DNA of 19,613 bases, from contig CAAHEM010000091.1 in assembly GCA_900772435.1 (NCBI GenBank), positions 1 through 19,613 of the forward strand, given 5' to 3'. Position numbers and translations under genes: made by a program. Positions 1 through 7,507 of the stretch are shown one piece after another; the stretch's first letter is position 1, and each line of letters begins with the position of its first letter. This DNA comes from Bacilli bacterium. Lineage in GTDB: Bacteria; Bacillota_I; Bacilli_A; RF39; UBA660. The notes beneath the pieces are model-generated. The model searched no databases. It was not told the DNA's origin and saw nothing but the letters and a program-made list of their open reading frames with translations.

Positions 1-1
1 A

Positions 2-67
2 TATAGTACAGGAAATGGAACATCAGAGACACCATATGAAATAGTGGAAACTTCAAGTGGATGCTAA
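2..67 (+). CDS. C-terminal end of an unknown upstream gene (partial)
   Basis: An open frame enters from the left edge and stops at TAA 65-67, giving 21 residues that include the run GNGTSETPYEI and end in SSGC. The pattern G-x-G-T-x-x-x-P-Y-x-I is often seen in C-terminal or repeat regions of secreted and pilin-like proteins of Gram-positive gut bacteria, so a surface or prepilin-like protein is possible. That is inference from a very short tail. The frame is followed 21 bases later by a strong hairpin, which supports it being a real gene end. Nothing more can be said about function. Confidence 0.5.
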   Translation, partial: YSTGNGTSETPYEIVETSSGC

Positions 68-88
68 AATAAAAAATTACAAATTAAA

Positions 89-120
89 TAACCTGTGATA
101 AATTCACAGGTTAATATTTA
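89..120 (+). terminator. Hairpin terminator of the upstream gene
   Basis: A perfect 10-bp stem (TAACCTGTGA at 89-98 with TCACAGGTTA at 104-113) closes a 5-base loop. It is preceded by an A-rich run and followed by a weak T-rich tail (TTAATATTT). It lies just after the partial gene ending at 67 and before glyA, so it most likely ends the upstream transcript. The tail is poorer than that of the terminator after glyA. Confidence 0.6.
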
Positions 121-148
121 AAATATATATTCTAGGGGGAGTAGTAAA

Positions 149-1357
149 ATGAATGAAGAATTAAAAAAATATTTAGAATTAGAAAAAGAAAGACAACAAA
201 ATAATATTGAACTTATTGCAAGTGAAAATTATACATCTAAAGCAGTAATGGAATTACAAGGAAGTATACTTACTAATAAATACGCGGAAGGATATCCTGG
301 TAAGAGATATTATGGTGGTTGTGAGTATGTTGATTTTTTTGAAGAGAAAGCAATTGAATATGCTTCAAAATTATTCGGAGCAAAATATGTTAATGTTCAA
401 CCTCATAGTGGGAGCTCAGCAAATCTTGCTGTGTATCGTGCCCTTTTAAATATAGGAGACACTGTTCTTGGTATGAACTTAAGTCAAGGTGGGCATTTAA
501 CACACGGTAGTAAAGTTAACTTTAGTGGAAAAGATTATAATATAGTAAGTTATGGACTTAATGAAATAACTGAAAAGTTAGATTATGATGAAATAGAAAG
601 ACTAGCTTTACTTCATAAACCTAAAATGATAATAGCCGGTTCTAGTGCATATAGTGGGCTTATTGACTTTGAAAAATTTAGAACTATTGCAGATAAAGTT
701 GGTGCATACCTTATGGTCGATATGGCTCATATTGCTGGCTTAGTGGCAGCAGGACTTCATATGAACCCAGTTAGTTATGCTGATGTAGTAACTTCTACTA
801 CACACAAAACTTTAAGGGGCCCAAGAGGTGGAATTATTCTAACAAATAATGAAGACATTATTAAAAAAGTAAATAAAACAATATTCCCAGGAATTCAAGG
901 TGGTCCATTAATGCACGTAATCGCAGCAAAGGCTCAATGTTTTAGTGAAGCACTAGACCCTTCGTTCAAAGAGTATGCATTAAATGTGCTTAAAAACGCT
1001 AAAAGGATGGCTTTAGAGTTTAAAGAAAATAATGTAAGGGTAGTCTCAGGTGGAACTGAAAACCACTTAATGTTAATAGATGTTAAAGAAAGCTTTGGTT
1101 TAACTGGAGTAGAAGCAGAAACTATACTTGATAGAGTAAATATAACAGTAAATAAAAATATGCTTCCATTTGATAAAGAAAAACCTACTAAAACAAGCGG
1201 ATTAAGATTAGGTTCTCCAGCAATGACAACAAGAGGATTAAACGAAGAAGATTTTGCCCTTATTGCAAACATCATAACTGATGTACTAAGAGGAAATGTT
1301 GAAGAAAAAGAAGCAAAAGAAAAGGTATTAGAATTAACAAAAAAATACCCAATTTAA
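149..1357 (+). CDS. glyA: Serine hydroxymethyltransferase
   Basis: This PLP enzyme interconverts serine plus tetrahydrofolate with glycine plus 5,10-methylene-tetrahydrofolate in the cytoplasm, feeding glycine and one-carbon units to purine and thymidylate synthesis. At 402 residues it is close to the usual bacterial length (about 410-420). Clear family marks are [11 protein letters not shown] (20-30), [13 protein letters not shown] (45-57), [18 protein letters not shown] PLP-binding aspartate D191, and the [13 protein letters not shown] block with the Schiff-base lysine at about K220. The start ATG follows a GGGGGA Shine-Dalgarno site at 135-140. It stands alone between two terminators and so appears monocistronic. 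It looks like an ordinary chromosomal housekeeping gene, in contrast to the mobile region to its right. Confidence 0.97.
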   Translation: MNEELKKYLELEKERQQNNIELIASENYTSKAVMELQGSILTNKYAEGYPGKRYYGGCEYVDFFEEKAIEYASKLFGAKYVNVQPHSGSSANLAVYRALLNIGDTVLGMNLSQGGHLTHGSKVNFSGKDYNIVSYGLNEITEKLDYDEIERLALLHKPKMIIAGSSAYSGLIDFEKFRTIADKVGAYLMVDMAHIAGLVAAGLHMNPVSYADVVTSTTHKTLRGPRGGIILTNNEDIIKKVNKTIFPGIQGGPLMHVIAAKAQCFSEALDPSFKEYALNVLKNAKRMALEFKENNVRVVSGGTENHLMLIDVKESFGLTGVEAETILDRVNITVNKNMLPFDKEKPTKTSGLRLGSPAMTTRGLNEEDFALIANIITDVLRGNVEEKEAKEKVLELTKKYPI

Positions 1358-1386
1358 AACTTTACTCACTTTTGTAAAGTTTTTTT
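1356..1386 (+). terminator. Rho-independent terminator of glyA
   Basis: A 10-bp perfect stem (AAAACTTTAC at 1356-1365 with GTAAAGTTTT at 1374-1383) encloses an 8-base loop. The 3' arm runs into a T tract at 1380-1386. The left arm begins inside the glyA stop codon, so it clearly terminates glyA. Confidence 0.88.
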
Positions 1387-1390
1387 ATGG

Positions 1391-1440
1391 CAAAAAACAC
1401 ACTTTTGTCAAAAAAATAACGTCAAAAAAACACACTTTTG
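1391..1440 (+). repeat. Two direct copies of a short A-rich sequence
   Basis: CAAAAAACACACTTTTG at 1391-1407 recurs, with one extra A, at 1423-1440, about 32 bases later. Each copy has CAAAA and TTTTG ends that can pair weakly. They lie between the glyA terminator and the ATPase promoter region. They may be decayed duplicates of terminator sequence or a binding site; the sequence does not decide. Confidence 0.55.
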
Positions 1441-1470
1441 CAAACTGTCATTAATTTGCCTCATTGCTAA

Positions 1471-1476
1471 TATAAT
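1471..1476 (+). promoter_or_regulatory. Possible -10 box for the ATPase gene
   Basis: A perfect TATAAT lies 18 bases before the ATPase start ATG at 1494, with a GGTGA ribosome-binding site at 1482-1486. No good -35 sits at the right distance (nearest is a poor GTCATT at 1447-1452 with an 18-base spacer), and the implied transcript start would fall on the ribosome site. It may therefore be chance in AT-rich DNA. Confidence 0.3.
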
Positions 1477-1493
1477 TAACTGGTGAACAAATA

Positions 1494-2354
1494 ATGTTTA
1501 ATATTAGGGGACTTAGTAATGAAGAAGTAAAAGAATCTAGAAGTAAATATGGAACTAACAAAATTACAGAAAAGAAAAAAACAACAATATTCAGTATAAT
1601 AATCGAATCACTAAACGATCCAATTATTAAAATTTTAATAATAGCATTAGCCGTAAAAATGTTATTCTTTTTAAATGACAGTGACATTTATGAAACTGTA
1701 GGCATAATTGTTGCAATTATACTAGCTACGGTAATCAGTAGTCTAAGTGAATATGGTAGTGAAAAAGCCTTTCAAAAACTAAGTGCAACTGCTTCAGACG
1801 CGAAGGCAAAAGTAATAAGAGGTGGCAAACTATCCGAAATAAATGTAGATGACATTGTAGTCGGAGACTACGTTTATCTAGAAAGTGGAGACAAAATCCC
1901 GGCAGATGGTCTAATGTATGAAGGATGCATATACGCAGATGAAAGTATGCTAACAGGTGAAACCAAAGAACAACATAAAAACAAATCAAAAAAAGTATTT
2001 AGAGGTAGCATAGTAGTTAACAAATCAGGTGTAATGAAAGTAGTAAATGTTGGAAACGAAACATACTATGGCAAAATTGCTAAAGACATTCAAGAAAGAA
2101 CACCAGAAAGTCCCTTAAAAAACAGACTAAGGGTACTTGCTACATTCATAAGCAAAATAGGATACATCTGTGCATTCTTAGTAATACTTTCATATTTATT
2201 TAGTACAATATTTATCAGTAATAATTTTAATTTTAATAAAATAATCGATATGGTTACTAACTTTAACGTTATGTCATCACACTTACTATATAGTTTAACT
2301 CTAGGTATAACAATAATTGTTGTTGCAGTACCAGATGGTTTATATCAATTATGA
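1494..2354 (+). pseudogene. P-type Ca2+/cation ATPase, truncated by element insertion
   Basis: The N-terminal part of a type II P-type cation pump, a membrane protein that would export Ca2+ or a similar ion using ATP. Visible are the N-terminal cytoplasmic region (GLSNEEVKESRSKYGTN, 6-22), the first membrane pair (about 44-82), the actuator domain with AD-ESMLTGET (TGE at 154-156), and the next membrane helices (about 218-242 and 264-280). The frame ends after IIVVAVPDGL with the foreign tail YQL and a TGA stop. In intact family members the M4 motif continues P-x-x-x-T and then reaches the DKTGT phosphorylation site. That site, the nucleotide-binding domain and the C-terminal helices are absent; members are normally about 850-900 residues. 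The fragment cannot pump ions. The missing half should lie beyond the right end of the inserted element. Confidence 0.9.
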
Positions 2355-2360
2355 TGATAT
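2342..2360. other. Candidate left attachment-site core (attL)
   Basis: Homology to the ATPase stops after the Leu codon at 2340-2342. Centred just past that point is a perfect dyad, ATATCA (2342-2347) and TGATAT (2355-2360), separated by 7 bases. Inverted core arms around a 6-8 base overlap are the usual layout of tyrosine recombinase crossover sites. The junction position is seen; its role as an att core is inference, since no integrase or right end is in the window. Confidence 0.45.
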
Positions 2361-2381
2361 GTAGAACAAATGCAATAGAAT

Positions 2382-2405
2382 AGATCAATAATTTGGTCTT
2401 TTTTT
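2382..2405 (+). terminator. Terminator-like hairpin just upstream of parA
   Basis: Stem AGATCAA (2382-2388) pairs with TTGGTCT (2393-2399) with one G-T pair, has a TAAT loop, and is followed by seven T residues (2399-2405). It is a typical intrinsic terminator. Only 11 bases separate it from the parA Shine-Dalgarno AAAGGAG (2417-2423), leaving no room for a promoter. It thus acts either as an insulator against transcription from the interrupted ATPase or as an attenuator for parA. Confidence 0.7.
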
Positions 2406-2430
2406 ATGCTCAAAAGAAAGGAGAGAAAAA

Positions 2431-3261
2431 GTGGATAATTGTAAGATATATGCTATTGCTAATCAAAAAGGTGGAGTTGGTAAAACAACTACCACTTTTA
2501 ATTTAGGTGTAGCATTAGCAAAGCGAGGAAAAAAAGTATTACTAGTAGATGCTGACCCACAAGGAGATTTAACTACTTGCATGGGTTGGACTGATTTAGA
2601 TAAAATACAAACTACATTAGCAGATGTAATGAGTGCTACTATTAGAGATGATAACATAAATGTTGATAATGTTGTATTGCATCATAATGAAGAAGTGGAC
2701 TTAATACCATCTAATTTAGATTTATCACAATTAGAGGTAGGGCTTGTTAATGTAATGAGCAGAGAAAGTGTTATGAGAAATACATTATCTAAATATAAAG
2801 ATAAGTATGATTATATACTGATAGATTGTATGCCTAGTTTAGGTATGATAACAATAAATGCTCTTGCTTGTGCCGATAAAGTAATTATTCCAGTACAAAC
2901 ACAGTTTTTAGCTGCAAAAGGTATGGGACAATTTTTACAAACCATTTCAAGGGTAAGGAAACAAATAAACCCAAACTTGATGGTAGATGGTGTTTTGCTT
3001 ACACTAGTAGATAAGAGAACGACCTTATCTAATCAAGTGCGATACGAACTTCAAGAAAGTTATGGGAGTAAAGTAAAGATATATAATACTCAAATACCTA
3101 TGGCAGTAAATGTAGCAAAGTCAACATCGCATGGAGAAAGTATTTTCTCTTATGATAAAAATAGTAAGGTAGCAGACTCATATACCTTATTTGCAAAGGA
3201 GGTAATGGAGAATGGTAAAGAAAGAAACAAAAATGCCTCTACCAAAGATTTATCTAGATGA
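2431..3261 (+). CDS. parA: ParA/Soj-family partition ATPase
   Basis: A deviant-Walker ATPase that, with ParB, moves and positions circular DNA such as plasmids, chromosomes or excised ICEs. The 276 residues include the signature KGGVGKTT (13-20), the VLLVDADPQGDLT switch region (36-48), and the Walker B-like block YDYILIDCMPSLG (about 126-138). The N-terminus is short, without an HTH, as in Soj-like proteins. The start is GTG, chosen because AAAGGAG sits 7 bases before it and the family's I-A-x-x-N-Q-K-G-G-V-G-K begins right after. The 3' end overlaps parB by about 50 bases, so the two are translationally coupled. It is the first gene of the inserted element and sits behind a terminator-like hairpin. 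Confidence 0.95.
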   Translation: MDNCKIYAIANQKGGVGKTTTTFNLGVALAKRGKKVLLVDADPQGDLTTCMGWTDLDKIQTTLADVMSATIRDDNINVDNVVLHHNEEVDLIPSNLDLSQLEVGLVNVMSRESVMRNTLSKYKDKYDYILIDCMPSLGMITINALACADKVIIPVQTQFLAAKGMGQFLQTISRVRKQINPNLMVDGVLLTLVDKRTTLSNQVRYELQESYGSKVKIYNTQIPMAVNVAKSTSHGESIFSYDKNSKVADSYTLFAKEVMENGKERNKNASTKDLSR

Positions 3262-4177
3262 TGACCTGTTTTCAACGCAAGAACAGAGAGATGATAAATT
3301 AAAAGAAAAAGTAGTAAATATAAGTTTAAATGATATAGATGACTTCCCTAAGCACCCATTTAAAGTAATTGATAATGAAGATATGAAACAAATGGCAGAA
3401 AGTATTAGTGAAAATGGTGTATTAGTGCCAACATTAGTAAGACCAAAGGAAAATGGTAAATACGAAATGATTTCAGGACATCGTAGAAAGTTTGCAAGTG
3501 AGTTAGCAGGACTAGAAACAATACCTTGTATAGTAAGAGATTTAACTGATGATGAAGCGACTATTATAATGGTTGATAGTAATTTGCAAAGAGAAAAGAT
3601 ACTACCAAGTGAGAAAGCATTTGCTTATAAATTAAAAATGGAAGCATTAAGTCATCAAGGTAAAGTTGCAACTTCTCGCCAAGTTGGCGACAAGTTAAAA
3701 ACTGTTGATATTATTGGAATAGAAAATAATGAAAGTGCAAGACAAGTTCACAGATATATAAGACTAACTGAACTAATACCACAAATACTTCAAATGGTAG
3801 ATAATGATGCTTTGAAATTATCTCCAAGTATGGCAATAAGTCCTGCAGTTGAAGTATCTTATTTAAAAGAAGAAGAACAAAAAGAATTATTAGATATAAT
3901 GGAATGTTTTGATTGCACCCCATCATTATCACAAGCACAAGATTTTAAGAGATTAAGTAAAGATAATAAACTTACAAGAGAGTATATGGAAACTATTTTA
4001 GAGCAAGATAAACCTAATCAAGTACAGACGCTAAAAGTAAATATGGAAAAGTTAAATAATGTACTCCCAACTAATTTAACAACTAATGAAGAAAAGGAAG
4101 ATTATGTTGTTAAAGCAGTGAGTTTTTATGGGAGGTGGTTACAAAAGAAAAGAGAAAAAGAAAGCAATGAGAGATAG
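3212..4177 (+). CDS. parB: ParB/RepB/Spo0J-family partition protein
   Basis: The DNA-binding partner of ParA; ParB proteins bind parS centromere sites and act as CTP-dependent clamps. In 321 residues the N-terminal ParB fold carries the CTP-binding motifs GHRR (89-92) in MISGHRRKFASELAG and NLQR (124-127) in VDSNLQREKILPSEKAFAYK. A helix-turn-helix middle follows (about 150-210), then a C-terminal region ending in a basic tail. The start ATG at 3212 is preceded by a near-perfect AAAGGAGG at 3195-3202, and lies inside the end of parA in another frame. An ATG at 3233 is an alternative with a weaker site. The pair fits maintenance of the excised circular element. No obvious palindromic parS site is seen nearby. 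Confidence 0.93.
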   Translation: MVKKETKMPLPKIYLDDDLFSTQEQRDDKLKEKVVNISLNDIDDFPKHPFKVIDNEDMKQMAESISENGVLVPTLVRPKENGKYEMISGHRRKFASELAGLETIPCIVRDLTDDEATIIMVDSNLQREKILPSEKAFAYKLKMEALSHQGKVATSRQVGDKLKTVDIIGIENNESARQVHRYIRLTELIPQILQMVDNDALKLSPSMAISPAVEVSYLKEEEQKELLDIMECFDCTPSLSQAQDFKRLSKDNKLTREYMETILEQDKPNQVQTLKVNMEKLNNVLPTNLTTNEEKEDYVVKAVSFYGRWLQKKREKESNER

Positions 4178-4222
4178 TGGGAGTATGTTTGCCAAAAAGT
4201 CCCCTCTTACAATCTCCCCTAA

Positions 4223-4248
4223 AATAATACTAACTATTATTACTAACT
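4223..4248. repeat. Tandem 13-base repeat downstream of parB
   Basis: AATAATACTAACT (4223-4235) is followed directly by ATTATTACTAACT (4236-4248), matching at 11 of 13 positions. The AATAAT and ATTATT parts are also complementary around the first ACTAACT. It lies in the 147-base gap between parB and the next gene, where a partition site could be. Two copies in AT-rich DNA are weak evidence. Confidence 0.4.
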
Positions 4249-4269
4249 GAAAAAAAATAAATAATAGAT

Positions 4270-4298
4270 ATGACAAAATAATGCAAATGTGCTACATT
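4270..4298 (+). promoter_or_regulatory. Probable promoter for the secreted-protein gene
   Basis: ATGACA (4270-4275, one mismatch to TTGACA) is followed after 17 bases by TACATT (4293-4298), with TG one base upstream of the -10 (TGC at 4290-4292), an extended -10. Transcription would begin near 4305, leaving a short leader with GAGGAG at 4310-4315 before the ATG at 4325. Confidence 0.5.
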
Positions 4299-4324
4299 AA
4301 AACAAAAAAGAGGAGTGATGTGAG

Positions 4325-4888
4325 ATGAAACTAATACGAATTTTCATAGCTTTTGTAGTTGTAAGTCTGGTTGTTGGACTAGGAAGTGCATTTAATGGAA
4401 AATCAGTACCAGAGCCAGATACAACAAAATCAAACCAAATTGAGTATGAATCACAGGATAAAGTTGAAAATAATACTCAAAATGAAGAAAAAATAGAAGA
4501 ACCAACTTCAAAAGAAGAGTTGTCAACAAATCCTGTAGAAAAAGAAAAAAATATACCAGAGCAAAAAACAAGCAGTGTGCAAAAAGAAGAAAAAGTTACT
4601 AAACCTGAACAAAAACAAGTTGAAAAAAGTATAATTGAAGAACCTAAGCAAGAAGAAAAGAAAGAAATGACAGCCTGGGAAGAACTTGGAATGAGCGAAG
4701 ACGATTATTATAATAAACCTGCATGGAGTTGGGCTAAAGTAGATTTTGCTATTGAAAAGTACGGAAGTCAAGAAAATTGCTTTAATGCTTGTATTAAGTA
4801 TGGTGAAGAAAGTGGAATGGGCTTTTCTTGTTCTACAATAAACAGTGCATCTGGTAGATATTTAGGAGAAATGATTAAATTATTTTAG
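4325..4888 (+). CDS. Secreted or membrane-anchored protein of unknown function
   Basis: I do not recognise this family. The 187 residues start with a signal peptide or signal anchor (MKLIRIFIAFVVVSLVVGLG, with a possible cleavage after GSA at 20-22). Residues about 25-112 are a low-complexity linker rich in Glu, Lys, Gln and Pro. A compact C-terminal domain of about 75 residues follows, beginning TAWEELGMSEDDYYNKPAWS and holding three Trp residues and three Cys (in NCFNAC and FSCSTI). The layout, an export signal, a long charged stalk and a small globular head, suggests a cell-surface protein reaching through the wall. It has its own promoter and a hairpin right after the stop. It is encoded between parB and the adhesin gene, so it belongs to the surface module of the element. 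Confidence 0.85.
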   Translation: MKLIRIFIAFVVVSLVVGLGSAFNGKSVPEPDTTKSNQIEYESQDKVENNTQNEEKIEEPTSKEELSTNPVEKEKNIPEQKTSSVQKEEKVTKPEQKQVEKSIIEEPKQEEKKEMTAWEELGMSEDDYYNKPAWSWAKVDFAIEKYGSQENCFNACIKYGEESGMGFSCSTINSASGRYLGEMIKLF

Positions 4889-4906
4889 GCACATAAGTGT
4901 CTTTTT
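4887..4906 (+). terminator. Terminator-like hairpin before the adhesin gene
   Basis: Stem AGGCAC (4887-4892) pairs with GTGTCT (4897-4902) with one G-T pair, has an ATAA loop, and is followed by TTTTTATTTT. It begins in the stop codon of the secreted-protein gene and ends 28 bases before the next start. There is no space for a promoter in between, so the downstream adhesin and sortase depend on read-through. Confidence 0.7.
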
Positions 4907-4933
4907 ATTTTGGAAAAGAAAGGATAGATAAAT

Positions 4934-7507
4934 ATGAATAAAACAAAGACTTTGTATGCTTTAGTTGGCATACTTTTTTTTACGATATTTTTTGGTATTA
5001 CAAAAGTAAATGCCGAAGAATATAAAGGTCAAGCTATTTGGCCATCTGAAAAGATAGCAAATATCTATATCAGAAAATATAGAGATGATGGATACATTAA
5101 GTATCAACAAGCAGGATTTATAAGAAGAAGTGAAGACAATAAATTCGTTTATTGTTTACAACCTTATGTGGATATAGATAATAATTTACCTTATTATAAA
5201 ATAGCTAGAAGTGATTTTGCAGTATATCTTAATATGACAGAAGAACAATGGCAAAGAATATCTCTTTTAGCATACTATGGTTATCAATATAAAGAGAACG
5301 GTTATGATCATTCAGCACAAAAATGGTATGTAATTACCCAAGTTATGATATGGAGAACAGCAGTTTCAACATCAAGAATTGTATTTACAGATACATTAAA
5401 TGGTAAAGACTTACCAAATAAGTTTGCTAGTGAAATAGCAGAGATGGAAGATTTATTAAATAAACATTATACTAAACCAAGTTTTAATATTGATGGCGTT
5501 AAACTACCAATAGGTAAAAGCATGGATTTTACTGATACGAACGGAGTATTAAGCCAATTTACTATTTCATCAGTAGAAAATGGTGTAGCAAGTATAAATG
5601 GTAATACTTTAACAATCACATCTAATTCAATAGAAAATGTTAAAGTTAATTTAGTTAAAAAACCATCTTATTATGATGTAACTCCAATAGTTTATTATTC
5701 TAACCATTCTCAAAATGTTATGAGAGTTGGAAATGCTGACCCAGTAGTTAAGAGTATAGAGTTAGAGTCAGTTGGTGGCAGAGTAGAAATAAATAAAGTG
5801 GATAGTGAAACTAAAAATAATATTCCACAAGGAAACGCTACGCTAGGTGGTGCAAAGTATGGCATATATAACTTGAATAATGAAAAGGTTGGAGAAATTA
5901 CTACAGATGAAAATGGGTATGGTATAAGTGATTATTTACCTGCATTAGGGGAGTTTTATTTAAAAGAACTAGCACCTAGTAAAGGATATACTTTGGATAC
6001 AAACAATAATTACTCATTTGTAGTGGATAAGGATAATTTACTTGCTAATGTAAAAGTATATGAAAAAGTTATAGAAGCAGATGTCACATTATTTAAAACA
6101 TTTGCAAGTGGTGCAACTGGAATATTAAAAGGCGAACCAAATATAACATTTGAGATTTACTTAAATAATTGTAATTCTAATTCATTATTGAAAGATAGTA
6201 ATACTTGTTTAGCAGACATTATCACAACTGATGATAAAGGATATGCAAAAATAACTTTGCCTTATGGTAAATATACTTTTAAACAACTTAATTCAACTCC
6301 TGATTATGAAAAAGTGAAAGATTTTGAAGTTGAAGTAAATGAAAATACTGGTAGTGATATTTATAAATTAGTTAGTAATGCTCCTATTGAGGCAAAATTA
6401 AAAGTTATTAAAACTGATAAAGAAACAGGAGAAGTAATAACAAAAGCCGGTATTAAGTTTAAAATAAAAGATACTAAAACTAATGAATATGTTTGCCAAA
6501 CAATAACATATCCTACTGCTAAAAAAGTATGTGAATATGAAACAGATGAAAATGGAGTAATTATAACACCATCAAATCTAGTTGGAGATTTTCTTTTAGA
6601 AGAAGTAGAAAATCAAGTTTTAGATGGTTATGTTTGGAATAGTGAGGCAATGCCAATTCATATCGGAGAAGGTAGTGAAATACTAGTTGATAAAGATTAT
6701 GGTGCTTTATTAGTAGTTAAGTTTGCAAATGAAAGAGTTAAAGGAAAACTAAATATCACTAAATATGGAGAAAAGTTAATTATAGAAAATAACACTTTTG
6801 GATATGAAAAGATATTATTAAGTGATGTAGAACTAGAACTTTATGCTAATGAAGATATTTATGTTAGTGGTAAGAAAAAATATTCAAAAGATGAATTGAT
6901 AACAACTGTTATTACTGCTGATGGCAAGGCAACCATTGATAATTTAGAGTTAGGAAAATACTATATAAAAGAAAAAACAACAGATAAAAATCATGTGTTA
7001 GATGAAAAAATATATACTTTTGAATTAAAGTATAAAGATCAATATACAAAAGAAATAGTTAAAGATGTAGAGTTGCAAAACTATTATAAAAAAGGAACCT
7101 TAGAATTTACCAAAACAGATTTAGTTAGTGGTAAACCTATTCCTAATACTTTAATAGAAATCTATTCAGATAAAGAACTAGAAGATGGAACAATAGAATC
7201 CACTTTAATATTCTCTGGACTTACTGATGAAAATGGTCAAATTATTATTAAAGATTTATTTATAGGAAAAGGACATATTATTGAAAAAGAAAGTGCAACT
7301 GGTTATCAAATAACAAATGAAGTTATAGAGTTTGAAATCAAAGAAAATGGAGAAATAGTTAAAGCTAATTTAACTAATGAACAAATTGTTGAAGTACCAA
7401 ACACTATGGCTAATAATAGTAAATTATATACAGTAATTAGTATTACTTGTATGGTAGTTGGAATGGGGGTATTTCTTTATGTTTCTAAAAAGAACAAAAG
7501 AAAATAA
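4934..7507 (+). CDS. Thioester-domain, Cna_B-repeat LPXTG-like surface adhesin
   Basis: A secreted, sortase-anchored surface protein of 857 residues. A signal peptide (1-27, ending VNA) leads into an N-terminal thioester-type domain. This has Cys74 in FVYCLQP and Gln136 in ITQVMIW, the pair expected to form the internal Cys-Gln thioester that reacts covalently with target surfaces. Several Cna_B/SpaA-type beta-sandwich domains follow, at about 280-380, 382-480, 485-600, 603-715 and 717-815. Repeated cues are x-x-x-K-x-D at each start and T-D-E/D-x-G near the middle. The C-terminus has VPNTM (about 820-824), a hydrophobic helix and KKNKRK, a variant LPXTG sorting signal. The cognate sortase gene overlaps its 3' end. 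AAAGGA at 4919-4924 sets the start. Its job may be adhesion to host tissue or to mating partners; isopeptide bonds in the repeats are likely but not proven. Confidence 0.9.
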   Translation: MNKTKTLYALVGILFFTIFFGITKVNAEEYKGQAIWPSEKIANIYIRKYRDDGYIKYQQAGFIRRSEDNKFVYCLQPYVDIDNNLPYYKIARSDFAVYLNMTEEQWQRISLLAYYGYQYKENGYDHSAQKWYVITQVMIWRTAVSTSRIVFTDTLNGKDLPNKFASEIAEMEDLLNKHYTKPSFNIDGVKLPIGKSMDFTDTNGVLSQFTISSVENGVASINGNTLTITSNSIENVKVNLVKKPSYYDVTPIVYYSNHSQNVMRVGNADPVVKSIELESVGGRVEINKVDSETKNNIPQGNATLGGAKYGIYNLNNEKVGEITTDENGYGISDYLPALGEFYLKELAPSKGYTLDTNNNYSFVVDKDNLLANVKVYEKVIEADVTLFKTFASGATGILKGEPNITFEIYLNNCNSNSLLKDSNTCLADIITTDDKGYAKITLPYGKYTFKQLNSTPDYEKVKDFEVEVNENTGSDIYKLVSNAPIEAKLKVIKTDKETGEVITKAGIKFKIKDTKTNEYVCQTITYPTAKKVCEYETDENGVIITPSNLVGDFLLEEVENQVLDGYVWNSEAMPIHIGEGSEILVDKDYGALLVVKFANERVKGKLNITKYGEKLIIENNTFGYEKILLSDVELELYANEDIYVSGKKKYSKDELITTVITADGKATIDNLELGKYYIKEKTTDKNHVLDEKIYTFELKYKDQYTKEIVKDVELQNYYKKGTLEFTKTDLVSGKPIPNTLIEIYSDKELEDGTIESTLIFSGLTDENGQIIIKDLFIGKGHIIEKESATGYQITNEVIEFEIKENGEIVKANLTNEQIVEVPNTMANNSKLYTVISITCMVVGMGVFLYVSKKNKRK

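Noticed and set aside
103..131. TTCACA and TATATT with a 17-base spacer upstream of glyA.
   Set aside because: The transcript would start about 138, inside the GGGGGA ribosome site at 135-140, and the -35 is part of the terminator stem. It is probably chance in AT-rich DNA.
934..1275. Reverse-strand open frame of 113 codons opposite glyA.
   Set aside because: It is a shadow of glyA codons, with no ribosome site or known family.
2351..2359. ATGATGATA might be the original Met-Met-Ile codons of the ATPase after a small indel.
   Set aside because: The sequence after it does not continue the ATPase and soon reaches stops; a coincidental match is more likely than a frameshift.
2343..2380. Reading TGA as Trp (mycoplasma code) to extend the ATPase past 2352.
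   Set aside because: The extended translation (W-W-Y-V-E-Q) does not resemble the ATPase family, and another gene here ends in TGA.
2343..2381. TAGAAT at 2376-2381 as a parA promoter.
   Set aside because: No acceptable -35 lies 16-18 bases upstream, and the start would fall inside the hairpin.
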